Positions 54,346 to 64,000 of a DNA stretch of 64,000 nt are shown in pieces (positions within the stretch are counted from its first letter, which is position 1; every line of letters starts with the position of its first letter). The stretch spans positions 2,852,001-2,916,000 of the forward strand of contig NADL03000451.1 of NCBI GenBank assembly GCA_002205965.3, given 5' to 3'. The stretch is from Kappaphycus alvarezii (taxonomy: Eukaryota > Rhodophyta > Florideophyceae > Gigartinales > Solieriaceae). The position numbers and the translations under genes were made by a program. Below the pieces are notes generated by a model. The model was not told the DNA's origin. It made no database searches and was given only the letters and a program-made list of their open reading frames with translations.

Positions 54346-57300
54346 GCCCGAGGGCTTGTATGCCGGACCACTCTGTCCCCATCTTGGACCTGATATTTTC
54401 GCAGGTGAAAGGCATTTATTGGGCCAAGTGTCGACTTTACTCATCTCTAACCTGGATCTCCATTACTTGGCTGACATAGACTTTTTTTACCCCGTCGTCG
54501 TAGAAAACGCTAACCTAGCTAACTAGTATCTATACCTGTCTGGCAAATAGAGCCCCAGAATAAACAGCCACCCTGTTATTGGCACTGAACTTGCTCCCAA
54601 CTTCTGCCTTTTCATCAACCTTGCCAACAGCAACTTTGGCTACACCAACGTTTATCCACCGGGGTCCCCTTTTATTTCCCCCTTTCTATCCAATATTATA
54701 CTACCCTTTTCATTTCTTGTTTTTGATATTTACTAATACTTGGCGCCCCAGACTCCGGTTTCTTTATACGAATAGGAACTTTAGAGTTGTCGTTGATGAC
54801 AACACTCTTATCTCAAAAAGAGATAATCAGCACTGTTGACCCCTTAGTACATATTTTATTCTCCTATATTGCACTCCTAATGGTCCACGGTACTTTGTAC
54901 TAGATTCTTTTCAAGATTCTAGCATTCTAAGGATCCCGGTCCGGCCTAACAACCCGGAGGACAAGTATACCGTCCAGTCATCGAAGAAATCACCCCGCCC
55001 TACTATCCCAACTTCTCTGCGCCGTCAGCGAGCTGTTCTGCTTCATCGCAGAGTGCTCTAATAGAAATATTAACAGCAAAAACCCTGTAAGTCTTGATTT
55101 GTGTGTGTTCCTTTCTCATTGTCTGTTTGTATTCCGTACCTACAGCTAGACAAGAGCAAGTGCGCACCGCGCATTGCACTACAGTACAGTACTACAGCAA
55201 TGAAGCTACCTTTCAAGCGACTACCTAACTGTAAGAGACCTAACACCTGTCATAAACGGGCGCCTAGGGAACTAGATTCCTGGACCTGATGTGAACACGA
55301 GTGGTCATAGCCCTGTAACTGGTCCAAGTTTCAACACATGTACCCACTAACTACTACCTTCCAGAGCCTGATACTTACATTATACGTAAATCAGTACTTC
55401 ATTGTAGATTAAATGACGTAGCTAGGTAGTTTTACAGGTAATAATCATAGGCGATACTCGCAACCCGCGACTACGTACGAAAAATTGCCTCGTGGTTGGC
55501 CCTGTATTTAGCTCCCAATAATCGTCCTTTCGAGAAACCTCTAATTTCAAGCACTACTGTGCACCCGTTTAGACTTTCCGCATCCCCTTTCTAGGGGTGG
55601 CTTCTTTCACGACATATTTGGCAATTATTATCTCTATCATGCTCAGGTGTCATTTTTCAAAAGCAATATATTCTTTGTTGAGTTCACGATTTCTTATTTT
55701 TTTGCTTGTTTGCTTGTTTGCATGTTTAACTTTTTACGCTTTTTGTAATCTTTGGCGCTTGCGTGATTCAGCGTCTATACAAAACTGTAATCATCCACCC
55801 CAGTACCTACGGAAATACAAATCGTGTCGGAGACTGGTTGTACACCTTGGTATCCTGCGTTAATACGTCTGCTGACATTGAACCTCCGAAGACCGGCTTG
55901 TGCCTTAATCTATCTTCTTTCGTATCACTTTATTCTAGACCACCCCGAGATCTTGAATCTTTTCCGGCCTTACAAGCTGGAGAAGGCGTTCTCTTCAGCC
56001 GACCCAGAGACTCTCAAGACTCTGCCACCCTGTTGTCTGTATTTATTCGCCCAAATCCAAATATGTTAATTTTCCTTGGACGATGGACTGAGCTACTGAA
56101 ACGCAGTTGATTAAAGAGAAAGCAGGGTTCGGACTCCTGACGTGGTTGTGTGCACCCGTGCACTGTGCTACTGTCAAGGATATTTCCGTTGACGGACTAT
56201 ACTTGAGTGCTGCTGCATAAATCACTACAGAAATGAAACCCAGGGAGGGATAAGAGGCGTCTTAATAGCATAAAGTGTTTTGGTAAAGACATATCCTATG
56301 CTTATAGATACAATGAGCAATTATTATGACTTCGGGGCGCCAATATCTGTACAGAAGCAGAGATGGCTTCAATTTCACGTTTCCTTCGTTAATTCAATGG
56401 CGAACGTGTCCTTCATAAATATATTAAAGTATTTTTGATATTCATCCGTTGAGAAGGAGTTTTCACCGGTACGTCGAATTTTTTTCTGATGCAGTCGAAA
56501 TCATAGTAGTTTTTAGTACCAAAAGCAGCGGCGACATGTTTTCTGACGATGTTTCGGTCCGAGGCCTTGACTGATTCGTGAGTCTCCAAAAATTAGGTGA
56601 AGCTTTCGTGTTCATCATTATAATATTATTCTTCATCGAGTAAAAGTACTTCAAAACCATCAAAAACTAAAGTTGCTTTCGTTTGATTGTTCTCTTCTTC
56701 CTAATATTCCTTTTTAGGCCTCCAGTATTATTCTTCACATTTAATAAAGTGGGTGATTATCTGGACTGATGGCCCTCCTACTGCAAGCGATTCCCCGTAA
56801 ATGCTGCGACTGAACCAGGAGCGCAACGTTGTTTCCGATTATATTGCGGGACATCGCACCTCCGAAAAGTTTCCGCACATATTTTTTCCTGAAGAAGGCC
56901 TCAGAGATGAGTTATGTGCGAGTTTTGGCGTAAGATTATTTTTATGAGAAGAATTTGTACGGAGATTAGTGCAGCGATAATCCGGTTTTTGGTTTCAACA
57001 CTTACGAGTGGGATGAATCGGTTCCCAATCTTAATCCAAGGAAATAGAAGCTAAATTTACGTCCTCTGAGTCTTTAATTCCTGTATGGAGCTCTAGTTTG
57101 CGGCTACTATTTATTGATTCTTGAAGGGCCGATACCAATTTTTGTAAGAATAGCCCTGAGAGTTGATGCACTGATTCCCTTGGTGGGATTCATTTTGAAT
57201 TTCTATAATTGCTTTTCTTAGATGTTTTTTATGAGCATAGGTCCTTAACTCTCTTGGGCACTGTGGGACAACGTTGTTGATGTTTGAACCAATATCATGC

Positions 57301-57374
57301 TTCCAAATGGTGCGTCTCTAATTTAACTTTTGCATAAATTAATGAAGTAGAGGCGTCTTCAGTGTGTCCCTGAC
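54346..57374. other. Region without a recognised gene
   Basis: Several 60-115-codon frames occur (for example 54302-54526, 55763-56110 plus), some Pro- and Leu-rich, but none carries a motif I can name. GC is a little higher at 54.3-55.4 kb than in the deserts. A TACAGTACAGTACTA motif lies near 55182-55197. Confidence 0.3.
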
Positions 57375-57632
57375 TTGGAGTTGTCGAACGTCGCTGGCAT
57401 ACTCATTGAGCATCACTTGAATGAGTTGGTTGTAAAAAATCAACATGGAGAAGTTCTCGAAGAAACATTTTCGAGCTGCGACGTCTATATGGATGTAGCA
57501 ATAAGCTTTATGAGTGCGAGAGACTATATTTACGGGCTGCTACTGGAAAGTGATTGTTTCGCAATATCGGGGTACGATTCCGATTTAAAAGGCACTAGTA
57601 GTTGGAAAATACCAATGCCTATGTTAAAATGA
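57375..57632 (+). CDS. Short hypothetical ORF (85 aa)
   Basis: An acidic frame (VVKNQHGEVLEETFSSCDVY; SARDYIYGLLLESDCFAI) with a more protein-like composition than its surroundings. It has no recognised family and could be a transposon fragment. Confidence 0.2.
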   Translation: MELSNVAGILIEHHLNELVVKNQHGEVLEETFSSCDVYMDVAISFMSARDYIYGLLLESDCFAISGYDSDLKGTSSWKIPMPMLK

Positions 57633-58430
57633 TATTGACAGCATGTGTTGGGAAAATTCAAGGGACGAAAAAATGGCGGCGTAAACGGCGGACATGAAAA
57701 AGGTGTAGAGGTATTTTCTAATGTATGGTAATTACATCGGTTGAAATGAAATTAGTTATGGTCCAATTTTACTTACCCGCCTAAGGCGGCGAGGTCTCTC
57801 ATACTAGATAGATGCCGTATTCAAGCTTTATCACATGCACTATCTCCTTAAGACAATACCGTAGGGATAGTCCTGGAGACTCCTACTCCAAACGTGCACA
57901 CTAATAATGTCTAAATTTCAGTACAAAAGAACAGAGGCAATATAGAATACATGTACTAAAGTAGTATTGAGGGAGAGAACAAAAATACTACAGAACTATA
58001 AAAAGGACAAAAATAAATCATGTGTAGCTATCCCACTGTATTAGTCCAAATAATTCCAACAACATGTTCCCCACTACTCGCACTGTACAAATTGTACAGT
58101 ATCCAAAATGCCCGCCGTACATTTAGCGAGACCAGAGCGCGTAACTGAGATATATATTAGTCGAAAATTTTACTTTTTTAATATTCCAGTGAGTGCCCTT
58201 CGAGTAAGATGAACATGGGGAGTGGGTAAAACGTGAACTTCATCGTTCTTACAGAATACCCGCTGCGCGTTGCTGCGAGATAGTGGATAATTCTGTTGAG
58301 CTTGAACATCCGCTCCCTTCCTTATCCTCCTCCGGTGCTTGCCCTCGCTCCCATTTAGAGCTCTCCATCTCAGGAGCATGTGGTCTCGATACCCGTGAAA
58401 TAGCTTTGGATTATACCGCTTCTCATCCAG
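57633..58430. other. Region without a recognised gene
   Basis: AT-rich; contains CTGTACAAATTGTACAG, a 17-bp imperfect palindrome of the GTACAG family, near 58083-58099. Confidence 0.35.
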
Positions 58431-58660
58431 ATGTTCAATATCACCATTTTTAATGTGATTCGTCACTCGGCGCCGTTGCTAATCTTAACCAACTCTTCAA
58501 ACACTCGTGCTAGGGTGACAATCAACCGAGCTCATTCAATACTATGTTTCTCTATCAACGTCTTAAAGCGCTTTTGGGCTGAAGCCTTGGGGTTCTTTCC
58601 CACTCCTGCTAAGTTTTTTGCTGAGCCGGGGCTCAGTTTCTCCTCAAAAGTTCCAATATT
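58431..58660 (+). pseudogene. Copia integrase relic
   Basis: The frame has TRARVTINRAHSILCFSINV followed by LKRFWAEALGFF, matching the copia integrase block after the catalytic Glu (RT-iekARsML-fa-lpk-FWaEA). The rest of pol is not readable nearby on this strand. Confidence 0.65.
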
Positions 58661-59202
58661 TTATCAGCTGCTTCATCCCCTGCTTCCAGTGAATGCAAGC
58701 CCATCAATTCAGCACCGGAACACCTATTTATTAGTCTTCTTAAGTCTCCTCATATGCCCACATGCCCTTTTCAATATTTTGAGTAATTTTTACTCCACAA
58801 ATACCTGCATTTCGGTGGTAGCAGATAGCAAAACTGATTTTCATGATATGATCGAGAGGAGCAATGTATTTTGGAGGGTCAAGAATTTCAATCCCTTGCG
58901 AAAGCTTGTATGTAGCTAGGCAGTCCTCGTCGAATCCAACTTGTCCGCAATGCCCTTGTTCTATCGTCTTTCGATGCGTTTTCACAGTCTGCGGTTCTTA
59001 TGTGCCTAAATCCATAGCATCTGGACAGAAATTGTACTTTACATATACATCTTGTAAAACTGGTAAAGGTGTTGGAGGGTCTCCTGCCCCATGTAACGTG
59101 TGCTCCAGAGGGTCCGCTCGTCTGGCATATATTCTGGGCAGTAAGTGTTTCACTTCATATTCTACACCCAGTTCTACCGAATTAAAAGATATCTTGCTTT
59201 AA

Positions 59203-59709
59203 AAAATAGCTTTCTCGGAACTCCTTTCCCTACCTAAAGCGATGTGAGGTAGGATCAGGTATCTCCCCATACCTGTGGAGGCATCTCCTTAACTAGCTCG
59301 AGAGCCACCCAAGGAAAACAGTATGGATGAAGGCAATATTCGCTCTATTTTATGTGCACTCTTTTTGAAAAATCACTAAAAGACGCACAAGAATGCGAAT
59401 GTGAAATACCAAAAGGTGCAAATGGCAAAAATTGGTGACGCCCACAAATTGAAAGCAATTAGGGCTTCCTTTTAGTCTACTTTGACTGAGCTAGTATGTG
59501 CTTTCCATACGGTAAGCCCTGAAATGAGTAACTTTTTGCGAGCGATCTTAGATTGCCGACGTTAAGTGCCGTACGGAATTGGTATACATATCAGTGACTC
59601 ATTTCCCTCACACAATATTGTAAAAAATGTCACCATTCGTTCATCAGAAATATGTATGGATGAATTTAACGGCAGTAAACTGAAATAAGAGGTAAAAACT
59701 GGTGGAAGT
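59203..59709. other. Region without a recognised gene
   Basis: No supported feature. Confidence 0.3.
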
Positions 59710-60060
59710 GTGAATAGTAATCTTTTAAAGCAAAAAATCACCGGTAAGAAATGGTACAACTTTACTGTCCATTATTTTAAGTTTGGAACGCTCGATTTTC
59801 TCACAAGAAAGCTACACGTACCTACGGTAATTGAGGTTCTATTCATCAAAGAGGAAACTGGCCGACATAATGCTGAAAATCTGAAACCATTGTTCACCGA
59901 CCCTTCGGTGGAATATGTTGGTGTTGGTGTGGAAAAATTCATGATAAATCTTTTGTCTATTAAAGATTACGGGTTCAATATTTCGAGAGTAGTAGGAACC
60001 TCAGTCTCTGTGACAACAGTCCCAGCCTCGAGAACGGACGGTAAGCGGGTGGAGTTATAG
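59710..60060 (+). pseudogene. Fragment resembling a 3'-5' exonuclease (RNase D/WRN fold) domain
   Basis: The frame reads IEVLFIKEETGRHNAENL, then LKPLFTDPSVEYVGVGVEKF. The pattern L--LL-d-sV-KVGVGv--D is the middle motif of DnaQ-like WRN/RNase D exonucleases, where an Asp should follow (here KF replaces it, so activity is doubtful). The first acidic motif is not seen. It may be a transposon accessory domain or a gene relic; it lies about 900 bp left of a hAT relic on the same strand. Confidence 0.45.
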
Positions 60061-60879
60061 TAGAAATCATCATGAACACGGTTTCACTGAACCATTTACG
60101 GAACCAGCCAAACAGTGGAAAAGGCGTTCCGCTGGGCGAACCATCCATTTCAGGGTGATCCGGACTGGGAGGGAGTTATTTTCGTCCAGTTCGATTCTTT
60201 TCGCGAAAAATATGGTCAGTTTCTTCCAACAAATAGTGGTCCGGTCGGTGCATGAGAATAGGATAGCCCGATGGGTCCAAAACTTTAGTGTGAACCGCGG
60301 TCAGAACTACAGTTTGAACCGCGATTCTCGCAGCTCCAAACTCATACTCTGTGAATTACAATGTACAGAATTGGTTAAGCTATGAAATTAAAAGTAATTT
60401 CTTTGGAAACAATGTAAGTATTATTTTTTTGACCGATGTAGAAAAGTTCTTCTTTTACTTAAAGATTCAAGCATAAATTCTGTGGCACGGCGGATGAACT
60501 GGTACTCAGTCTGCTTCATTTGGTTAAATCATTGACAAAAACAGGGAGAATTTTTGGAGGATCAAGGTGCAAATCATAAATCGGAGCAGAGAATCCTCCG
60601 TGAAGCGAAGGGCGCCAAATACAATGTCCATGTCGAAAGAAATGTTTTCCTTGCTGTGCCACATACGATATCAACAGAAGGACATCCTGTTTGCCTTCTC
60701 ATGGTCGGAAACATGGCATTCTGCTAGATGAGAACAACCCAAAGCGCTCACTGAATGACGGGACATTGCAAGTAGCACTTCAATGCCCGAAAATTGAGCA
60801 TTAAAAACGAGCCTCATACCGAATTTGTAGGTGGATTGTCAATTCTAGTCTACCTTTCAATTGCGTCGAAGATGTTGAG

Positions 60880-62320
60880 TTTTTAGAGCTCATTTCTTTA
60901 TTTGACGGGGACATGAAAATCTCGTCCCGCGTGATTATTAGCCGTGGAATCAAGGATATGGGTCGGAAAAGACGACTACAGCTGAAGATAAAACTTTCTC
61001 AGGTGTCCTGTCGAATCAGTTTAGCAACAGACGAAAGGTCCTCAAAGGTGCATAAGGGATATCTCGCGGTAAATTGCCATTGAATTAACGCAGAATAGAC
61101 CCTGCAGTCTATCCTTTTGTTTTTCATACAATTCAGCTCACCGCGCATGTCTGAGGCCACATATACCCTTTTGTACGGTAATTTTTTATCCTGTGATATA
61201 TGCGGAAATGTTAGGACACTCACAAAAGAAAACGCAAGTGAAATATGCAGCGGAATATCAAAATTACCGGGAAAGATAGCCGCTGATCTACTAAATTACG
61301 CAATTATGGAGGAAATCCACATAACTTGTATTACACGTGTCGTAAAAATTGCAGTTGAGGAGTTTTTGAGCTTCATTAGGACATAGATTGGATCCATGAG
61401 GGTACTTATCAACTCAAAAAGGGCAAATGTGAGGCGCTGTGACCTTTTTGAAAAGGTCAGGGTTGAACTCGGCGAGATGGCTAGATTGCCAGTACTCGAC
61501 GATGGGACGCGATGGTCATCAACATTCGTTATGATCAAAATTGCTTTCTCAGCGAGAAGAGTATTCAATACCGTCTGTAACCGAGTGAGTGGGTCTGACG
61601 AAGTCAAAATTCGAGAAGGTGACTGCGAGAGAGCGGCAAACATTTGCAATTTCTTGGAAACTGCGGCCTCCGTGACAGAACTACAGTCCGGGTCTTTTAT
61701 TTAACTTTGATCATGTCGCTGAAGGCTTTCAGTATTTTGTATGAAAAGTCTGTATCTGCAGCTGACGGTAATAACCTGGTACTTGCACTGATTTCACAGA
61801 CAATGTCACGTAAGCGGCAGAAATATTACGGTCCTGTTTGTTCGGACTTGGCAAGGTTGGCAAAATTCTTGTATCCTCATCTTTCTATTGATGTGATAAC
61901 AGTTTCGGATTTACAACGTCGATATGTAAGGATTCCTGATCGAGGGCAGAATCATGGACAGAAGCGAGATTCTACTGAGTCTAAAGATCTCTCTTTGAGC
62001 AGTTAATCGATGGTAATAGTGTCGAATTTATAGAAAAAGGCGAGTTAGGGAATTTTATATGAGCTACATCATGCTCTAATAGAGGAAAGATCCTTTACAG
62101 TTGTGGAGGGCGAAAAACCACAGGTATACTAATTTTTCTATCCTTTCAAATGATGTCTTGGCCATTCAGGCCTCTTCCGTTGGAAATTAAAGCACTTTCT
62201 CTAATGCAAATAGAGTGTTGGAAGAGGCCCGCTTGTTGATTAATGATGGGACTATAACTGATTCAGTGTTACTGAATGTTTGGAATAGGCTTATTTCGTA
62301 AATAAAGTTGTTTACTGTTG
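60880..62320 (+). pseudogene. hAT transposase relic
   Basis: In order: CRISLATDERSSKVHKGYLA (catalytic strand), ICGNVRTLTKENASE (itlDNAS block), LPVLDDGTRWSSTFVMI (ldt-TRWSStydMl), CNFLETAASVTELQSGSF with MSRKRQKYYGPVCSDLARLA (helical insert), and last ANRVLEEARLLINDGTITDS with VLLNVWNRLI from the dimerisation region near 62200-62300. This differs clearly from the hAT at 15-19 kb. Stops are frequent; ends were not found. Confidence 0.78.
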
Positions 62321-62469
62321 TGTAGGCTGCTTCTGGTACATATGCAAACCTTTCCTATAGTTCAACAGGACATGATTTTTTGCCAGGGTAAGTTTTTAGT
62401 AGCGCTATAATGGCTCGAGATTGAGATTGAGGTTCTTTTGCTTTTGCTTTTGATTATATTATCATCACA

Positions 62470-63060
62470 GGTAGTAACTGTATTCACATGGTATTCTCAA
62501 TAAGGTCGAGGAGGGAGAGGTTTTTGGCGGGGGTTGTACGGTAAAGGAGGTGGGTAGGGTTTTCAGATAATGGGGGTGGGAATGAATGGCAGTGGTAGTA
62601 TACTTGGGGGGAAGAGTTTTGGTTTGAGCACGAGGAGGGGAAAAGGAGTGAAATTTCATGGAGATGAGGGTCGAGAGTGTGGTGGATACGACGGGGTAGG
62701 ATATTGTCTTTGGCTTTTTGAGGGGCGTTGCCTGCGTGAAAGGCTGCCAGGAAAGTTTTAGGAGGTCTGTAGTGGCGGCAGGTATCTGTATTGAGAGGAA
62801 GGGGTCTGCAGTGGCTATGACCTCAAGGGCAGATGTGGAGGAGAGATTGGTGACATTTGGAAGGTGAGGGGATCTATGGGGCATTTATGGTTTTCGATAC
62901 TTGAGATGGGGAAAGTAGCTGATGGGAAGGGAGGTGGTAGTTTATTTTCTTGGTGTGGTTACGTTGAAACAAAAGCAAGCTGTAGGATTGGATGGAGGTA
63001 CTGGACGGGTAACTATGGATGTGAGGGGAGAGGATTATTTTTGTGTAGGACTGCATCGTA
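62470..63060. other. G-rich, strand-skewed island
   Basis: The plus strand is rich in G and poor in C (runs such as GGGGGTGGGAATG), unlike the AT-rich surroundings. Frames on both strands are low-complexity by-products. Similar skewed islands lie at 31150-31600 (G-rich) and 16530-16760 (C-rich), each next to transposon coding parts. Confidence 0.5.
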
Positions 63061-64000
63061 TAGACTGTAGTGTCCTTGTGGGATTGTAGAGAACATGAAA
63101 GATCTGTTTCATTTAAAGGAGGAAATGGTGTGATCGTCAGGATATCGTAGGAAAAGAAGTCAGGATTCCTTCAATTGGAATGGTACCTTTGAACATACTT
63201 CAATCTCGCCTTAGTGGCGCTAGAGGTAGCAGTGGAAATGTATGACGCTAAGTTTTACAAACTCAGAAAGATGTAATAGTAGGAACTGCTTCCTTGCAGC
63301 GCCTCGGATCTATAAAAGGATAAATTATTTATTTCTGTACAGTAAGCTATACCTATTAGTTAGAAGACAACTTCTAAGACGTTAAAATCCTTCTACTACT
63401 TGTTGAAAAAAAAGGAATTAGGCGATATTCTGCCATCTCCAGACACAAGAAGGTTTTGTTCATATTTAATCCATCCCAAAATGTAACAGTTGGTTGTCTG
63501 TGGCTCCAGGTGATTCATTAAAGTCCTTAAACCCATCTTATATGATGTAGGTATACAACGAAGGTACTATTGCGCTGAGGGAACCGGTCGGCTACAGATC
63601 TCTCATCAAGAAGTATATTCTAGACCATTTATACTCCTCAAAGCTGTTTTTACATGCATTGTTTGACTTGCGGGACGCGCAAGCATCGTTTCAGACTCGT
63701 CTGAATTGTTTCTGGGCCTTCAAACTAAAATAACTTCTCCGGTTTGTCCTGATACCATCCACAATGAATGATAGAAAATATTTCGACAACCTATTCTAGT
63801 CTCTTACGCTAACTGTAATGGCCATAGCAAAAATTTTGCGAATCATTCCTTCTTTCTGTGAAGTTCTTATTTTCCCTTTTCTAAAATTCCCGACCCCCGC
63901 TGCCCAGGTACAAAGAAACCATTTTGTTAAAGTACTGCAAAGAAAAAAGTTTCGACTTCCCCCCCTTCCAGGTACATACCCACTACTTCCATGAAATTCG
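63061..64000. other. Region without a recognised gene
   Basis: Contains CTATAAAAGGATAA near 63310, a TATA-like promoter motif, and a CTGTACAGTA motif at about 63337-63346. It could be the edge of an LTR whose partner lies outside the window. Confidence 0.3.

Noticed and set aside
62465..62884. 139-codon minus-strand ORF near the right end
   Set aside because: Its composition follows the G-rich skew of the plus strand; no motif.

Overview
The window is eukaryotic nuclear DNA. A small set of compact, apparently intronless, GC-richer housekeeping genes sits in two islands (about 0.8-4.0 kb and 38.7-44.0 kb). Between and beyond them lie AT-richer deserts built from transposable elements. Intronless genes with very short spacers amid nested LTR retrotransposons and hAT, Harbinger and Tc1 elements suggest a florideophyte red alga (Chondrus- or Gracilaria-like). 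That is inference from architecture; no marker gene here proves it.

Layout. Island 1 (0.8-4.05 kb) holds a bifunctional polynucleotide 3'-phosphatase/5'-kinase (DNA end repair), an EMC7-type ER membrane complex subunit convergent to it, and a divergent ATPSCKMT/FAM173-type lysine methyltransferase with one frame break. At 5420-12890 lies a complete Ty3/gypsy element with LTRs that I read as identical, a perfect 5-bp target duplication, gag, pol, and two extra ORFs after integrase that are related to each other. At 14959-19492 is a hAT element with an 8-bp target duplication and a striking 43-bp repeat array at both ends. A Tc1/mariner relic lies near 22.5-23.1 kb. At 23.5-32.0 kb is a Copia element on the minus strand, one of whose LTRs is split by a 3.4-kb Harbinger-like transposon (28491-31902). 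At 32.4-38.1 kb is a second minus-strand Copia element with about 470-bp LTRs.

Island 2 (38.7-44.0 kb) holds a RanGAP-like leucine-rich-repeat protein with a C-terminal membrane anchor, a Thr/Pro-rich single-pass membrane protein, and a THUMP-type RNA guanine methyltransferase. All three have frame breaks, two of them at homopolymer runs. The region from 44 to 64 kb is mostly decayed transposon sequence: two copies of a CACTA-like MITE with an internal 16-bp palindrome, Copia, Harbinger and hAT relics, and one fragment resembling a 3'-5' exonuclease domain.

Most unusual points: the tandem accessory ORFs of the gypsy element with a start/stop overlap to integrase; an A_AAA_AAA slippery heptamer exactly at the gag/protease frame change; the 43-bp palindrome-cored array of the hAT element; the palindromic MITE pair; and GTACAGTAC-type motifs scattered through intergenic DNA. 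Frame breaks at homopolymers in otherwise conserved genes suggest that some breaks are assembly errors rather than decay.
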